From Roseiarcus sp963835955 (GTDB taxonomy: Bacteria; Pseudomonadota; Alphaproteobacteria; Rhizobiales; Beijerinckiaceae), in assembly GCA_963835955.1 (NCBI GenBank), contig CAWIHZ010000004.1, positions 62,001 through 126,000 on the forward strand: a stretch of 64,000 nucleotides of DNA, in the 5' to 3' direction. Within the stretch, counting starts at the first letter, position 1. Every line of letters begins with the position of its first letter. Below, one piece after another: positions 36,171-44,162 of the stretch. The notes beneath the pieces are model-generated. The model was not told where the DNA came from, made no database searches, and was given only the letters and a program-made list of their open reading frames with translations. The position numbers were made by a program, and so were the translations under genes.

Positions 36171-36941
36171 ATGTCATGGTCGGCCGCGCAATATGTCAAA
36201 TTCGAACAGGAGCGCACCCGGCCCGCGCGCGATCTCGTGGCGAGCATTCCCAACGAAGACGTGCTCAGCGCCGCCGACATTGGCTGCGGACCCGGCAATT
36301 CGACCGAAGTCCTGCGCCAGCGCTACCAAGGAGCGCGGATCGTCGGGCTCGACTCTTCGCCCGACATGATCGCCGCGGCCCGCAAGCGTCTGCCCGACGT
36401 CGCCTTCGAGGTCGGCGACATTCTCCAATGGCGCGACGAGGGGCCATATGACGTGATTCTCGCCAACGCGGCGCTGCAATGGGTTCCGGACCACGAGACG
36501 CTGATGCCGTCGCTGATCGCAAGGCTTAGGGCCGGCGGCTCGCTCGCGGTCCAGTCGCCGGACAATCTCGATGAGCCCTCGCACCGGCTGATGCGCGAAG
36601 TCGCCGCCGCCGGCCCCTGGGCGGGAAAGCTCGCCGACGCCGCCAACGCGCGGACGAAGCGCCATGGGCCCGAATGGCATTTCCGCCTGCTCGGCGCCCA
36701 TGCGGCCCGCGTCGACGTGTGGCGCACCACTTATTATCACCCGCTCGCCGGCGGCGCGCGCGCGGTGGTCGAATGGGTGAAGGCGAGCGGTCTTCGACCC
36801 TTTCTCGATCCGCTCGACGCCGCCGAGCGCGAAGCCTTCCTCGCCCGCTACGAGGCGGCGCTCGCGGACGCCTATCCGGCGGAATCGGACGGGACCGTGC
36901 TGCTGCCGTTTCCCAGGCTGTTCTTCGTCGCGACCCGATAG
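36171..36941 (+). CDS. tam: trans-aconitate 2-methyltransferase
   Basis: 256 residues, full family length. It methylates trans-aconitate (a TCA-cycle by-product that inhibits aconitase) with SAM. The start MSWSAAQYVKFEQERTRPARDL is diagnostic. The SAM-binding motif is AADIGCGPGNSTEVL (about residues 33-47), followed by VGLDSSPDMIAAAR, FEVGDILQW and ILANAALQWVPDHETLMP. The C-terminal VWRTTYYHPLAGGARAVVEWVKASGLRPFLDPL also matches Tam. Stand-alone gene, followed by tRNA-Arg. Confidence 0.93.
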   Translation: MSWSAAQYVKFEQERTRPARDLVASIPNEDVLSAADIGCGPGNSTEVLRQRYQGARIVGLDSSPDMIAAARKRLPDVAFEVGDILQWRDEGPYDVILANAALQWVPDHETLMPSLIARLRAGGSLAVQSPDNLDEPSHRLMREVAAAGPWAGKLADAANARTKRHGPEWHFRLLGAHAARVDVWRTTYYHPLAGGARAVVEWVKASGLRPFLDPLDAAEREAFLARYEAALADAYPAESDGTVLLPFPRLFFVATR

Positions 36942-37045
36942 GTCGAATACCGGCCGCCCGGCCGCTGAGCTTTGAACCTTAACGCCGGCGCGCTTCCAAC
37001 CCGCCCTCGCTTCGTGCTATGGCGGGCGCCTTCGGCAAAAAAAGC

Positions 37046-37122
37046 GCGCCCGTAGCTCAACTGGATAGAGTATCGGTCTTCGAAACCGAGGGTTGGGAGT
37101 TCAAGCCTCTCCGGGCGCGCCA
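37046..37122 (+). tRNA. tRNA-Arg (anticodon TCG)
   Basis: Acceptor GCGCCCG pairs with CGGGCGC, discriminator G and encoded CCA. The anticodon stem TCGGT/ACCGA holds loop CTTCGAA, giving TCG. The D-loop AGCTCAACTGGATAGAGT and T-loop region GAGTTCAAGCCTC are normal. 77 nt including CCA. Confidence 0.95.
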
Positions 37123-37169
37123 ACGTTTCGAAGACTTATGCGAGATTTCGGCAGCCCAACGGGCAAGCC

Positions 37170-37706
37170 CTATCTGCGATCGGCCTTCTGTCGCTCGAAG
37201 ACCTCGCGGCCTTCGCGGTCGAGGATGCGCAACCCGATCGTGTGAGGCGGCCAGGTCGTGTTTGCGGCCGCCACGATCGCTTCGGACACGTCCGCGGCCT
37301 GAATCTCGACTTCGTCCAAAATCGCCGGTCCGCGATCCGCGGCTGCGCCAAGGAACTGGAGCCGGAATCGCTGGCGCTTGGCGGCGAGGGCGGGTTTTGG
37401 CTCATCGACGGCGCCGATCTTCGAATCGGCTTGAGGCTTGCGCGCCGGGGCCGGTCCGCGATCGGGGGCCAAAGCGGAGTTGGCCGCCATCCCGGCGGCA
37501 GTCTCGATGCCGGTGCGCTTTTCCATCCGGCGCGCGACCGCCTGCGCCACACGGCCCCAATCCTTCGCGATGGCGTCGGAGCTGGCCTCGCTCTCGCGCC
37601 GCCGAGCTTCCGAATAGGCCCGTTCGCCAAGATCGCGGATCAGCGCCTCGGCCTCGGCGTCGATGCTTGCCATTCTCACGCGGCGGCGAGGCCGCCAGGA
37701 CATCAT
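37170..37706 (-). CDS. hypothetical protein of Hyphomicrobiales type
   Basis: 178 residues. The N-terminal half is helical and charged (IDAEAEALIRDLGERAYSEARRRE..., DWGRVAQAVARRMEKRTG) and probably coiled. A Pro/Ala linker follows. The last 65 residues form a compact alpha/beta unit (RFRLQFLGAAADRGPAILDEVEIQAADVSEAIVAAANTTWPPHTIGLRILDREGREVFER) resembling small domains fused to many rhizobial hypotheticals. No catalytic motif. The start may be ATG 37706 or ATG 37673. The former overlaps the stop of the small upstream frame 37703-37942 (ATGA), suggesting coupling. Confidence 0.65.
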   Translation of the reverse strand: MMSWRPRRRVRMASIDAEAEALIRDLGERAYSEARRRESEASSDAIAKDWGRVAQAVARRMEKRTGIETAAGMAANSALAPDRGPAPARKPQADSKIGAVDEPKPALAAKRQRFRLQFLGAAADRGPAILDEVEIQAADVSEAIVAAANTTWPPHTIGLRILDREGREVFERQKADRR

Positions 37707-37942
37707 GGCCGACCTCCTTCTCCATCAAGTCCGGTCGCCGCACTACGGGTGGACGCTGCAAACATGGTCGAGGGCGGCGGCGAGATGCGCAGATTCTCGC
37801 CGTTATCGCCAGGATTGACGCCATACGCGTCCTGTACGGCCACGAATTCGGCATGAACCGCGATCGGGCCCGCCGCCAGCCAGGCCAATGGCGCCGCCGC
37901 CGATAGCGGCGCCCTCGAATTCCGAAGGCCGAATGCATTGCT
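37703..37942 (-). CDS. possible small exported protein coupled to 37170-37706
   Basis: An 79-codon frame from a GTG preceded by GGAG. The N-terminus (NSRAPLSAAAPLAWLAAGPIAVHAEF) has a basic residue, a hydrophobic run and an AxA-like cleavage site, suggesting export. The rest (VAVQDAYGVNPGDNGENLRISPPP) matches no family I know. Its TGA overlaps the ATG of the next gene, and a GGAGG lies just before that ATG, which favours a real coupled pair. Confidence is modest because the frame is short. Confidence 0.4.
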   Translation of the reverse strand, partial: SNAFGLRNSRAPLSAAAPLAWLAAGPIAVHAEFVAVQDAYGVNPGDNGENLRISPPPSTMFAASTRSAATGLDGEGGRP

Positions 37943-38257
37943 CACGGGAGCTCCGCCCCCTTGCCCACGGGCGCCCCGCCCATTGCGCGATTTCGGTTGC
38001 AATGCCGCGCTTTCGCCCCAGCCGTCCTCGGCGCCGAATTGATCTGTCCCATCTCAAGTCGATGCCCGCATTACGTAAACACAGATTACCCCACGTCGCA
38101 AGCGGCAATCCAACGGTTGAAACTGGCAGTTGAGTTGGCGGCCCCGGCGTCAATGGGGCGCGTACGTGGGCCTCGCCGCGCAAACTCGGAAAAAGGCGCC
38201 GGGTTCCGCGGAATTCAGCGGCTTTTTCGGGTCGGCCTGTCGGCGCGTCCGACGCCG
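37943..38257. other. 315-base intergenic region with a possible EcfG-type promoter
   Basis: No gene seen. On the minus strand GGAAC (38203-38207) and AGTT (38183-38186) are 16 bases apart. That resembles the general-stress EcfG promoter (GGAAC-N16/17-CGTT) with one -10 mismatch, and it reads towards the small frame at 37942. The match is weak. Confidence 0.25.
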
Positions 38258-39340
38258 TCAAAGCGACGGCGCCCAGGAGGCGGGCTTGGCGGCGCTCGCC
38301 GCGGCCGCCTCCGCGCGCTTCGCCTCGATCGCCGCGATCGTCGCCCTCAAAACCTCGGTCACGCCGCGCCGCGCGACGGCCGAAAGCAGGATCGGCCTCG
38401 CGCGCTTTTCAGCTTCCGCGAGCTTCGGCCCAAAGCTCCGCATTGCGCGCTGCAGGCGCGCGGTCTGCCTCTTGAGCGTCTCCTCGTCGATAGCGTCGAC
38501 CTTCGATAATGCGACGATCTCGGTCTTTGCGTCGAGCCCCGCGCCGTAGGCGGCGAGTTCGCGCCGGATGGCGCGGTAGTCCGCGCCCGCATTGGCGCCG
38601 GTCGCGTCGATGAGATGCACCAGCGCGCCGCAGCGTTCGACATGGCCGAGGAAGCGGTCGCCGAGGCCATGGCCCTCATGCGCGCCCTCGATCAGGCCGG
38701 GGATGTCGGCGAGCACGAAATCGCGCCCGTCGATCCGCACGACCCCGAGACCGGGATGCAGGGTGGTGAACGGATAGTCGGCGACCTTGGGCCTGGCGGC
38801 CGAGACCGCGGCCAGAAACGTCGATTTGCCGGCGTTGGGCAGGCCGACAAGACCCGCGTCGGCGATCAGCTTCAGCCGCAGGACGAGGGTGCGCTCGATT
38901 CCCTGCTGGCCTGGATTGGCCCGCCGCGGGGCGCGATTGGTCGAGGTGGCGAAATGGGCGTTGCCGAAGCCGCCGTTGCCGCCTTGAGCGACGACGACGC
39001 GCTCGCCTTCGCGGGTCAGGTCGGCGAGCGTCGCCCCGCTCTCTTCGTCGATGACCTGCGTGCCGACCGGGACTTTGAGCACCGCATCGGCGCCGCGCCC
39101 GCCGGCGCGGTTCTTGCCCATCCCGTGCATGCCGGTTCTGGCCTTGAAATGCTGCTGGTAGCGGAAGTCGATCAGCGTGTTGAGGCCGGCGGCGCATTCG
39201 ACCGCGACATCGCCGCCTCGCCCGCCGTCGCCGCCGTCGGGGCCGCCGAATTCGATGAATTTCTCGCGCCGGAACGAGACGCAGCCAGCCCCTCCGTCGC
39301 CCGAGCGGACGTAGACGCGCGCCTGGTCGAGGAATTTCAT
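38258..39340 (-). CDS. obgE: Obg-family GTPase (CgtA)
   Basis: 360 residues, full length. ObgE is an essential GTPase acting in large-subunit ribosome assembly and stress signalling. The glycine-rich Obg fold fills residues 1-158 (KFLDQARVYVRSGDGGAGCVSFRREKFIEFGGPDGGDGGRGGDV). The G domain follows: GLVGLPNAGKSTFLAAVS (G1), DIPGLIEGAHEGHGLGDRFLGHVERC (G3 region), and the base-specificity motif in ALSKVDAID (SKVD in place of NKxD). A short Ala-rich tail ends the protein. Start MKFLDQ at 39340; the longer frame runs through the GNAT gene. Last gene of rplU-rpmA-GNAT-obgE; proB/proA, often next in relatives, are absent. Confidence 0.95.
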   Translation of the reverse strand: MKFLDQARVYVRSGDGGAGCVSFRREKFIEFGGPDGGDGGRGGDVAVECAAGLNTLIDFRYQQHFKARTGMHGMGKNRAGGRGADAVLKVPVGTQVIDEESGATLADLTREGERVVVAQGGNGGFGNAHFATSTNRAPRRANPGQQGIERTLVLRLKLIADAGLVGLPNAGKSTFLAAVSAARPKVADYPFTTLHPGLGVVRIDGRDFVLADIPGLIEGAHEGHGLGDRFLGHVERCGALVHLIDATGANAGADYRAIRRELAAYGAGLDAKTEIVALSKVDAIDEETLKRQTARLQRAMRSFGPKLAEAEKRARPILLSAVARRGVTEVLRATIAAIEAKRAEAAAASAAKPASWAPSL

Positions 39341-39353
39341 CGCCGCCGGCCCT

Positions 39354-39965
39354 TCACGAGGCGCGAGCCAGGCGGACGGTCGCGGCGCGGCGGCGGGCGC
39401 ATTCCTGCTCCCAGGCTTCGCGGCCGAGGCGGAAGGAATGGCACTCCACCATCGCGCCGCGGGCCGGCGCCCCTTGCAGCCCGGTCCCGGCGAACGCAAA
39501 GCCGCACTTCTCCAGCACCCGGCGCGAAGCCCCGTTCTCGACCCTGACGCTCGCCAGGACCTCGATCGCGGCGGTCAGCCTCAGGCCGGCGTCGATCATC
39601 GCCTCGGCGGCCTCGGTCGCCAGGCCCTTGCCCCAGGCCTCGGGCGCGAGCGCGAAGCCCAGCGTCAGGCGGTCCGAGCCGCGGGTCTCGAGGCTGATCG
39701 AGCCGAAGACCTCGCGCATGCCCTTGCGGGGCGTCATCGCCAGGGTGAGATCGCGCCCCGAGGCGTTTCCTTCGCGCGCGGCGTAAATGAAGCGCTCGGC
39801 GGAGCCGGGAGGATAGGGATGAGGGATGCGGGCGGTGAAGCGCGCAACCTCCCACAAGCCGCAGAACCGATCGATCGCCGCCGCGTCGGGCCCGCGCGGC
39901 CAGCGTAGCCACAACCGCGCCGTCTCCAGGCGGAACACATCGTCTCTGGCAAGATCGGAAAACAT
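39354..39965 (-). CDS. GNAT acetyltransferase
   Basis: 203 residues, RimJ/RimL-like GNAT. Marks are RLETARLWLRWPRGPDAAAIDRFCG at the start, FGSISLETRGSDRLTLGFALAPEAWGKGLATEAAEAMIDAGL (acetyl-CoA loop), and SVRVENGASRRVLEKCGFAFAG. Sits between rpmA and obgE on the same strand, a gene order repeated across alphaproteobacteria, which hints at a ribosome- or translation-linked substrate. The substrate is not established. Confidence 0.88.
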   Translation of the reverse strand: MFSDLARDDVFRLETARLWLRWPRGPDAAAIDRFCGLWEVARFTARIPHPYPPGSAERFIYAAREGNASGRDLTLAMTPRKGMREVFGSISLETRGSDRLTLGFALAPEAWGKGLATEAAEAMIDAGLRLTAAIEVLASVRVENGASRRVLEKCGFAFAGTGLQGAPARGAMVECHSFRLGREAWEQECARRRAATVRLARAS

Positions 39966-40139
39966 GAGAGCACCGGTCCGGCGGCCCCAAGGTGACAGGG
40001 CCTAAGGCGACGAAGGGGATACGGGCGACCGCATCCCCTTCGTAAGCTATAGGCTTACCGGACAATTGAGACGGCTCTTGGCCTTTTGTCTCATCTCGAA
40101 GCTTTTGGTTTCGAGAACGTCCGCGGGGCTTGTCGCCTG

Positions 40140-40169
40140 AAGCGGGGTTCTCGTCTTTAGCCCCCGCTT
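40140..40169 (-). terminator. hairpin directly after rpmA
   Basis: Stem AAGCGGGG / CCCCGCTT (8 bp) beginning at the rpmA stop codon, read on the minus strand; no long T-run. A second long stem (ACGAAGGGGAT / ATCCCCTTCGT, 40010-40043) lies further downstream. Either could end or attenuate rplU-rpmA transcription ahead of the GNAT and obgE genes. Confidence 0.45.
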
Positions 40170-40435
40170 TATTCGGCCGCGCTGAGCGCGACCACCGTTA
40201 CATATTGTCGGCCGTCGCCTTTACATTTGAACGCCACCTCGCCGGCGGCGGTGGCGAACAAGGTATGGTCCGTTCCCACGCCGACATTGCGCCCGGCGTG
40301 GAACTTGGTGCCGCGCTGACGTACAAGGATCATGCCGCTGACGACCTTCTCGCCGCCGAATTTCTTGACGCCAAGACGCCGCCCGTCCGAATCGCGGCCA
40401 TTGCGCGACGAACCGCCTGCCTTCTTGTGAGCCAT
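40169..40435 (-). CDS. rpmA: 50S ribosomal protein L27
   Basis: 88 residues with the family start AHKKAGGSSRNGRDSDGRRLGVKKFGGEKVVSG and RQRGTKFHAGRNVGVGTDHTLFA. The N-terminal tail of L27 reaches the peptidyl-transferase centre. Downstream of rplU by about 110 bases, one transcription unit. Confidence 0.98.
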   Translation of the reverse strand: MAHKKAGGSSRNGRDSDGRRLGVKKFGGEKVVSGMILVRQRGTKFHAGRNVGVGTDHTLFATAAGEVAFKCKGDGRQYVTVVALSAAE

Positions 40436-40545
40436 GGCTCTTGCTCCGAAACGTTCAGGCGCCGGCCTTCAGGCGCGGCGAAGTTGACATTCCCTGTAGC
40501 GCATCCGACCCCGCGAGGGAATCGCCTGCGCCGATTTTGTTTTCC

Positions 40546-40905
40546 TTACGCCTCGGCCGAGGCGGTTTCGGCCGGTTGGGCGAGCTTGGCGCCGCCAGTC
40601 AGAATGTCGGTCACGCGCACGATCGTGAGATCCTGCCGGTGGCCGCGCTTGCGCTTCGAATTCTTGCGCCGGCGCTTCTTGAACGCGATCACCTTCGGCC
40701 CGCGCGTCTGCTCGACGATCTCGCCGACGACGCTCGCGCCCGCCACCTGCGGGGCGCCGATCTCGCTGATCGCGTCGTCGAACAGCGCCAGCACCTGATC
40801 GAACACCACCCGCGCGCCGGCTTCGCCGGGGAGCGCCATGACCGTGATCGTCTTCTCGGCGGCGACCCGATATTGCTTGCCGCCGGTTTTGATGACTGCG
40901 AACAT
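40546..40905 (-). CDS. rplU: 50S ribosomal protein L21
   Basis: 119 residues. Begins MFAVIKTGGKQYRVAAEKTI and contains the conserved basic block FKKRRRKNSKRKRGHRQDLTIVRVTDI; the short Ala-rich tail is typical of alphaproteobacteria. Binds 23S rRNA next to L20. First gene of the rplU-rpmA unit, with a long leader containing a hairpin at 41083-41105. Confidence 0.98.
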   Translation of the reverse strand: MFAVIKTGGKQYRVAAEKTITVMALPGEAGARVVFDQVLALFDDAISEIGAPQVAGASVVGEIVEQTRGPKVIAFKKRRRKNSKRKRGHRQDLTIVRVTDILTGGAKLAQPAETASAEA

Positions 40906-41082
40906 CGTTCTTTCCCGTGTTCCGCCCGGCTCGTTCGCGCGGCGAATTTTGCGCGCGAGGCCGGCTTCTTTGCAGTTTCGGATCGAAAGCGCCGCGGCTC
41001 GTCAAAAAAACGAACCCGCGGGGTCTCTCTCGCCCGGATTTGAGGCCTGGCGCGCGTTTTTTCGCCCACGCACAAAACCAAA

Positions 41083-41105
41083 AGCGCGGCTTTTTTGGCC
41101 GCGCT
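41083..41105 (-). promoter_or_regulatory. hairpin in the rplU leader
   Basis: On the minus strand AGCGCGGC and GCCGCGCT form an 8-bp stem around an A-rich loop and are followed by TTTGGTTTTG. It lies about 180 bases upstream of rplU. It could be an attenuator, an L21 leader element, or the terminator of a unit further upstream. Confidence 0.4.
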
Positions 41106-41269
41106 CAAGCGCGCGAGGCTATAGAGCGTCAAGAGCGCGAAGTCAAACCGCTTTCGGCAAGGCGCGCCCGGGCGGGGCGGCGGCCGTTCGCTTGCGCTCG
41201 GCGAGCGTTTGGAGGCAGGTGAGATGGCATGACGTCGGTTGGCGGCCGGGAGGTTCTCGCGCGATCCTG

Positions 41270-41399
41270 CGTCATCGCGAGCGCAAGCGAAGCGATCCAG
41301 CCCTTGCGTCGCGGCGAACCCGCCAGATATGGCGAGCCGACCGGAAACGCGGGCGGCGATGGAGGCGCTTGAATCGCCGCGCTTGCGCTCGCGATGACG
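41270..41399. repeat. 130-base element with 20-bp perfect inverted repeats
   Basis: The 20-mer at 41270-41289 (beginning CGTCATCGCGAGCGCAAGCG) is repeated exactly, inverted, at 41380-41399. The sequence GTCATCGCGAGC...GAAGCGATCCAG is the signature of a widespread intergenic repeat of alphaproteobacteria. It fills most of the gap between the rplU leader and the DUF2214 gene. The rest of the 536-base gap shows no gene. Confidence 0.75.
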
Positions 41400-41441
41400 G
41401 CGGCGAACGGGCTTTTTATCCGAACAAGGGAAGGGGGTCCG

Positions 41442-41903
41442 ATGTTTCTCGACTGGCTGCTCGCGAGCTTCCATCATCTGGCGGTGTTTTCGCTCGCCGG
41501 CATTCTCGCCGCCGAGATCACGCTCACCGCCGGCAGCCTCGACGGCCGAGCGGCGGTGAGGCTCGCGCGGGTCGACGCCTGGTTCGGGATCGCGGCGGCG
41601 ATCGCGCTCGCGGCCGGAGTGGCGCGGGTGTTCCTGGGCGCCAAGGGCGCCGCCTATTATGGCGCCAACATGTTCTTCTGGCTCAAGATGGCGCTGTTCG
41701 CCGGGATCGTGCTGCTCTCGGTCGCCCCGACCTACTCCTATAACGTCTGGCGCCGCCGCTTTCGCGCCGACCCGTTCTTCCGTCCGCCCGCCGACGAGGT
41801 CGCGCAGCTGCGCACGGTGCTCTACAGCGAGGCCGTCCTGTTCGCCGTTATCCCGCTCTGCGCCGCCGCGATGGCGCGCGGCTATGGGATCTGGGGGATG
41901 TGA
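41442..41903 (+). CDS. DUF2214 membrane protein
   Basis: 153 residues, four predicted spans (FHHLAVFSLAGILAAEITL, FGIAAAIALAAGVARVFLG, FFWLKMALFAGIVLLSVAP, AVLFAVIPLCAAAMARGYG). The pattern LLASFHHLAVFSLAG at the start and GAAYYGANMFFWLKMALF are marks of DUF2214. Inner-membrane protein of unknown role. The start is set by GGAAGGGGG a few bases upstream. It is the last core-like gene before the accessory region. Confidence 0.85.
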   Translation: MFLDWLLASFHHLAVFSLAGILAAEITLTAGSLDGRAAVRLARVDAWFGIAAAIALAAGVARVFLGAKGAAYYGANMFFWLKMALFAGIVLLSVAPTYSYNVWRRRFRADPFFRPPADEVAQLRTVLYSEAVLFAVIPLCAAAMARGYGIWGM

Positions 41904-42186
41904 GAGGCGAGGGAGCGAGCGGAAATTGCGACACGGACAGTTGCCGCCGCCGCGCTTAACGTCACCTGACGCCGCAGATCGGGAACGACAAACCGGAAGA
42001 GGCGCGCCATGGAGGCTCCCGAGAAAAGGCGATAGGATGAAGACGGGCATGTCATCGTAATTCCGTAATTCCTTTTCAACATCAAGCGGGACGTCCCCCA
42101 GCCCCATGGAGGTTTCGACTGAGGGGGTATATTTGGTTAAGAGGTCGCATGTTGCGCGGCTGCTATTCCAACGCTGGAGGCTCACG

Positions 42187-42429
42187 ATGAAGCTTGCTTT
42201 CGCAATCGCGCTCGGCGCAACACTGATGGCCGCGGCGTCGGGGCTTGCCTTGGCCCAACCCGCGGGGCCGGTCGCCACGGCCTGCAAGGAAGATATTGCC
42301 AAGCTATGCGCGAACCTGCCCCATAATGGATCTGTTCGGGCCTGCCTCATCAAGCACGAGAGCAAGGTGTCGGCTCCGTGCAAGCACGCGCTCGACACCA
42401 CCGGCGCCGGTCGGATGCGCAAGCAGTAG
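42187..42429 (+). CDS. secreted cysteine-rich repeat protein
   Basis: 80 residues. A signal peptide (KLAFAIALGATLMAAASGLALAQ, cleavage after ALA-Q) is followed by one unit of the cysteine-rich repeat family: ACKEDIAKLCANLPHNGSVRACLIKHESKVSAPCKHAL, four Cys spaced as in the eukaryotic Golgi-glycoprotein-1 repeat. Small bacterial versions are common in Hyphomicrobiales; role unknown, possibly metal or disulfide based. AGG shortly upstream supports the ATG at 42187; the longer frame from 42106 lacks a signal-like start. Confidence 0.8.
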   Translation: MKLAFAIALGATLMAAASGLALAQPAGPVATACKEDIAKLCANLPHNGSVRACLIKHESKVSAPCKHALDTTGAGRMRKQ

Positions 42430-42432
42430 CCC

Positions 42433-42624
42433 GCGAGCCTGGTGGCCAAAGGCATCCGCGTCATCCGGTTCGACAATCGCGACATCGGGCGCTCGACCCA
42501 TCTGACGCGGCTCGGCGCGACGGACCTGCTGGCGAAGCTGCGGGCCGTCCTGGCGTCCGTCGCATTCTATTCCCTCGACGACTTGGCCGCCGAGGCGGCG
42601 GGCCTCCTCTCCGCGCTCGGTGTT
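42433..42624 (+). pseudogene. alpha/beta-hydrolase remnant
   Basis: About 64 codons similar to the middle of an alpha/beta hydrolase: LVAKGIRVIRFDNRDIGRSTHL (the strand and oxyanion-hole turn) and FYSLDDLAAEAAGLLSALGV, where the nucleophile elbow should follow. The N-terminus, catalytic Ser, Asp and His regions are all missing. The frame runs on into the DUF3303 gene by chance. A decayed fragment marking the left edge of the accessory region. Confidence 0.65.
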
Positions 42625-42678
42625 ATGGTGTGTTACGCTGCGGCCGGTGTCATCGTAAACCCAAGAGGAGAAAGGACA

Positions 42679-42948
42679 ATGCTGTTTGTGGCTTATACCA
42701 AAATCAAGACGGAAAATCGTGATGCTGTCTACAGACGATTTCAGGAAATTGGCAACGGCGAAGTTGAGGGCGTCCAACTGTTAGGAACATGGCATTCACT
42801 CACCCAAGACGAAAACTGGAGTGTCCTGGAGTCGTCAGATGCGAAACAAATCGCCAAATTGTTTCACAAATGGACCGACTTGGCGCTCAATCATCTCACG
42901 CCTGTAATCGACAACGATGATATGTACAAGGTGCTGAAAAATACGTAG
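42679..42948 (+). CDS. DUF3303-like small protein
   Basis: 89 residues: MLFVAYTKIKTENRDAVYRRFQEIGNGEVEGVQLLGTWHSLTQDENWSVLESSDAKQIAKLFHKWTDLALNHLTPVIDNDDM (shown only as landmarks: LFVAYTKIK, LLGTWHS, WSVLESSD, LFHKWTDL, PVIDNDD). This is the ferredoxin-like layout of DUF3303, small proteins of unknown role. GAGGAGAAAGG upstream of the ATG at 42679 decides the start. Base composition is lower in GC than the neighbours, suggesting recent arrival. Confidence 0.72.
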   Translation: MLFVAYTKIKTENRDAVYRRFQEIGNGEVEGVQLLGTWHSLTQDENWSVLESSDAKQIAKLFHKWTDLALNHLTPVIDNDDMYKVLKNT

Positions 42949-43255
42949 AGGCGTCAATGTATGAGCGGCGTCACGGCATCAAACCTAATGCCAACTCTAC
43001 ATAAGGGCGGTCCGCGGGCATAGTGGCAGTACCCCTATCAGGCGGCCTGCATCACGGAACGGACAGCCATCGACCGCCGGCTTCGATCGCCTTTCACCAG
43101 CGACGGCGGCGGTTTGCCGTTGCCTCAAGGGCGCCTGCCCTTGAGAACGCCAGAGATTTGGCGGCTGAAGGGTTTGATCGACATCCGATGAGAGTAGGCT
43201 GAAAAATCCGAGGGCTGCGCCAGTAACCCCGATCGTTTAGGAAGGGAGATGTTGC
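42949..43255. other. 307-base gap with one hairpin
   Basis: No gene seen. A perfect 9-bp stem CTCAAGGGC / GCCCTTGAG with a GCCT loop lies at 43124-43145, without a T-run. Confidence 0.4.
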
Positions 43256-44152
43256 ATGACGTTCACCAGCCAGATCGATCTTCGAGGCTATGCCGGAGAG
43301 CCGCCCGATCCATGCTGGCCCGACGGCGCGCGAATCGCTGTTTCGATCGTCATGAACATCGAAGCAGGAGCGGAGTTGTCGCTGGCGTACGGCGATAAGG
43401 AGAATGAGGCGGTTTACGAGATCGTTGAACCAGTCGCGGCCGCGCCAAACCCCGCGCTATTGTCACACTTCGCATATGAGACACGCGCGGGCTATTGGCG
43501 TGTCGTGCGCGTGCTGGAAAGCTTTGGCGTCACATGTACGGTGAGCGCTGCAGGCCGGGCCGTCGAACGTGCGCCATGGATCGCCCATGACGCCATCGCG
43601 CGGGGTTACGAGGTCGCCGCTCACGGATACCGCTGGCAGCGGCACGCCGAGATGCCGGTCGAGGATGAGCGCAAGGTGATTGCCGACACGGTTGCCGCCA
43701 TAGAAGCGGCGGCCGGGCGGCGTCCTCTCGGTTGGCACACGAAGGGCGCGGCTTCGCCCAACACTCGGCAATTGCTCGTGGAAGAGTTCGGATTCCTCTA
43801 CAACTCGGACGCGTATGACGATGACCTCCCCTATTTTCAGGAGGTCGCTGGCAAGAGCCACGTTATTGTGCCCTATGCATTCGACACGAACGATATGCGC
43901 TTCATGGCCGGCGGCAATTTCGTGCAGGGAGACGACTTCGCAACCTACTGTATCACAGCCTTCGACTGGCTTTGGGAAGAGGGTGCGGCTCGCCCTGCTA
44001 TGCTGTCCGTTGGCATTCATCCACGTCTGATCGGGCGTCCGGGCAGAATCGGCGGCTTGCATCGGCTCCTCGATCACGTTGCCGGACGCGGAGAAACGTG
44101 GACGGCGACGCGCTTGGAGATTGCCCAACACTGGCGCCGACATCGCGGCTGA
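43256..44152 (+). CDS. polysaccharide-deacetylase-family hydrolase (PuuE/allantoinase-like)
   Basis: 298 residues, a NodB-fold amidohydrolase of the branch containing non-metal or metal-poor PuuE allantoinases. Marks are PDPCWPDGARIAVSIVMNIEAGAE, YETRAGYWRVVRVLESFGVTCTV, EVAAHGYRWQRH, RRPLGWHTKGAASPNTRQLLVEE, and a C-terminal MLSVGIHPRLIGRPGRIGGLHRLLDH. The usual DDGP motif of true glycan deacetylases is absent; the first motif here is MNIEAGAE. Cytosolic, no signal. A purine/ureide or formamide substrate is likely, not proven. No purine genes are adjacent. Confidence 0.85.
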   Translation: MTFTSQIDLRGYAGEPPDPCWPDGARIAVSIVMNIEAGAELSLAYGDKENEAVYEIVEPVAAAPNPALLSHFAYETRAGYWRVVRVLESFGVTCTVSAAGRAVERAPWIAHDAIARGYEVAAHGYRWQRHAEMPVEDERKVIADTVAAIEAAAGRRPLGWHTKGAASPNTRQLLVEEFGFLYNSDAYDDDLPYFQEVAGKSHVIVPYAFDTNDMRFMAGGNFVQGDDFATYCITAFDWLWEEGAARPAMLSVGIHPRLIGRPGRIGGLHRLLDHVAGRGETWTATRLEIAQHWRRHRG

Positions 44153-44162
44153 AGAGCCAGGG

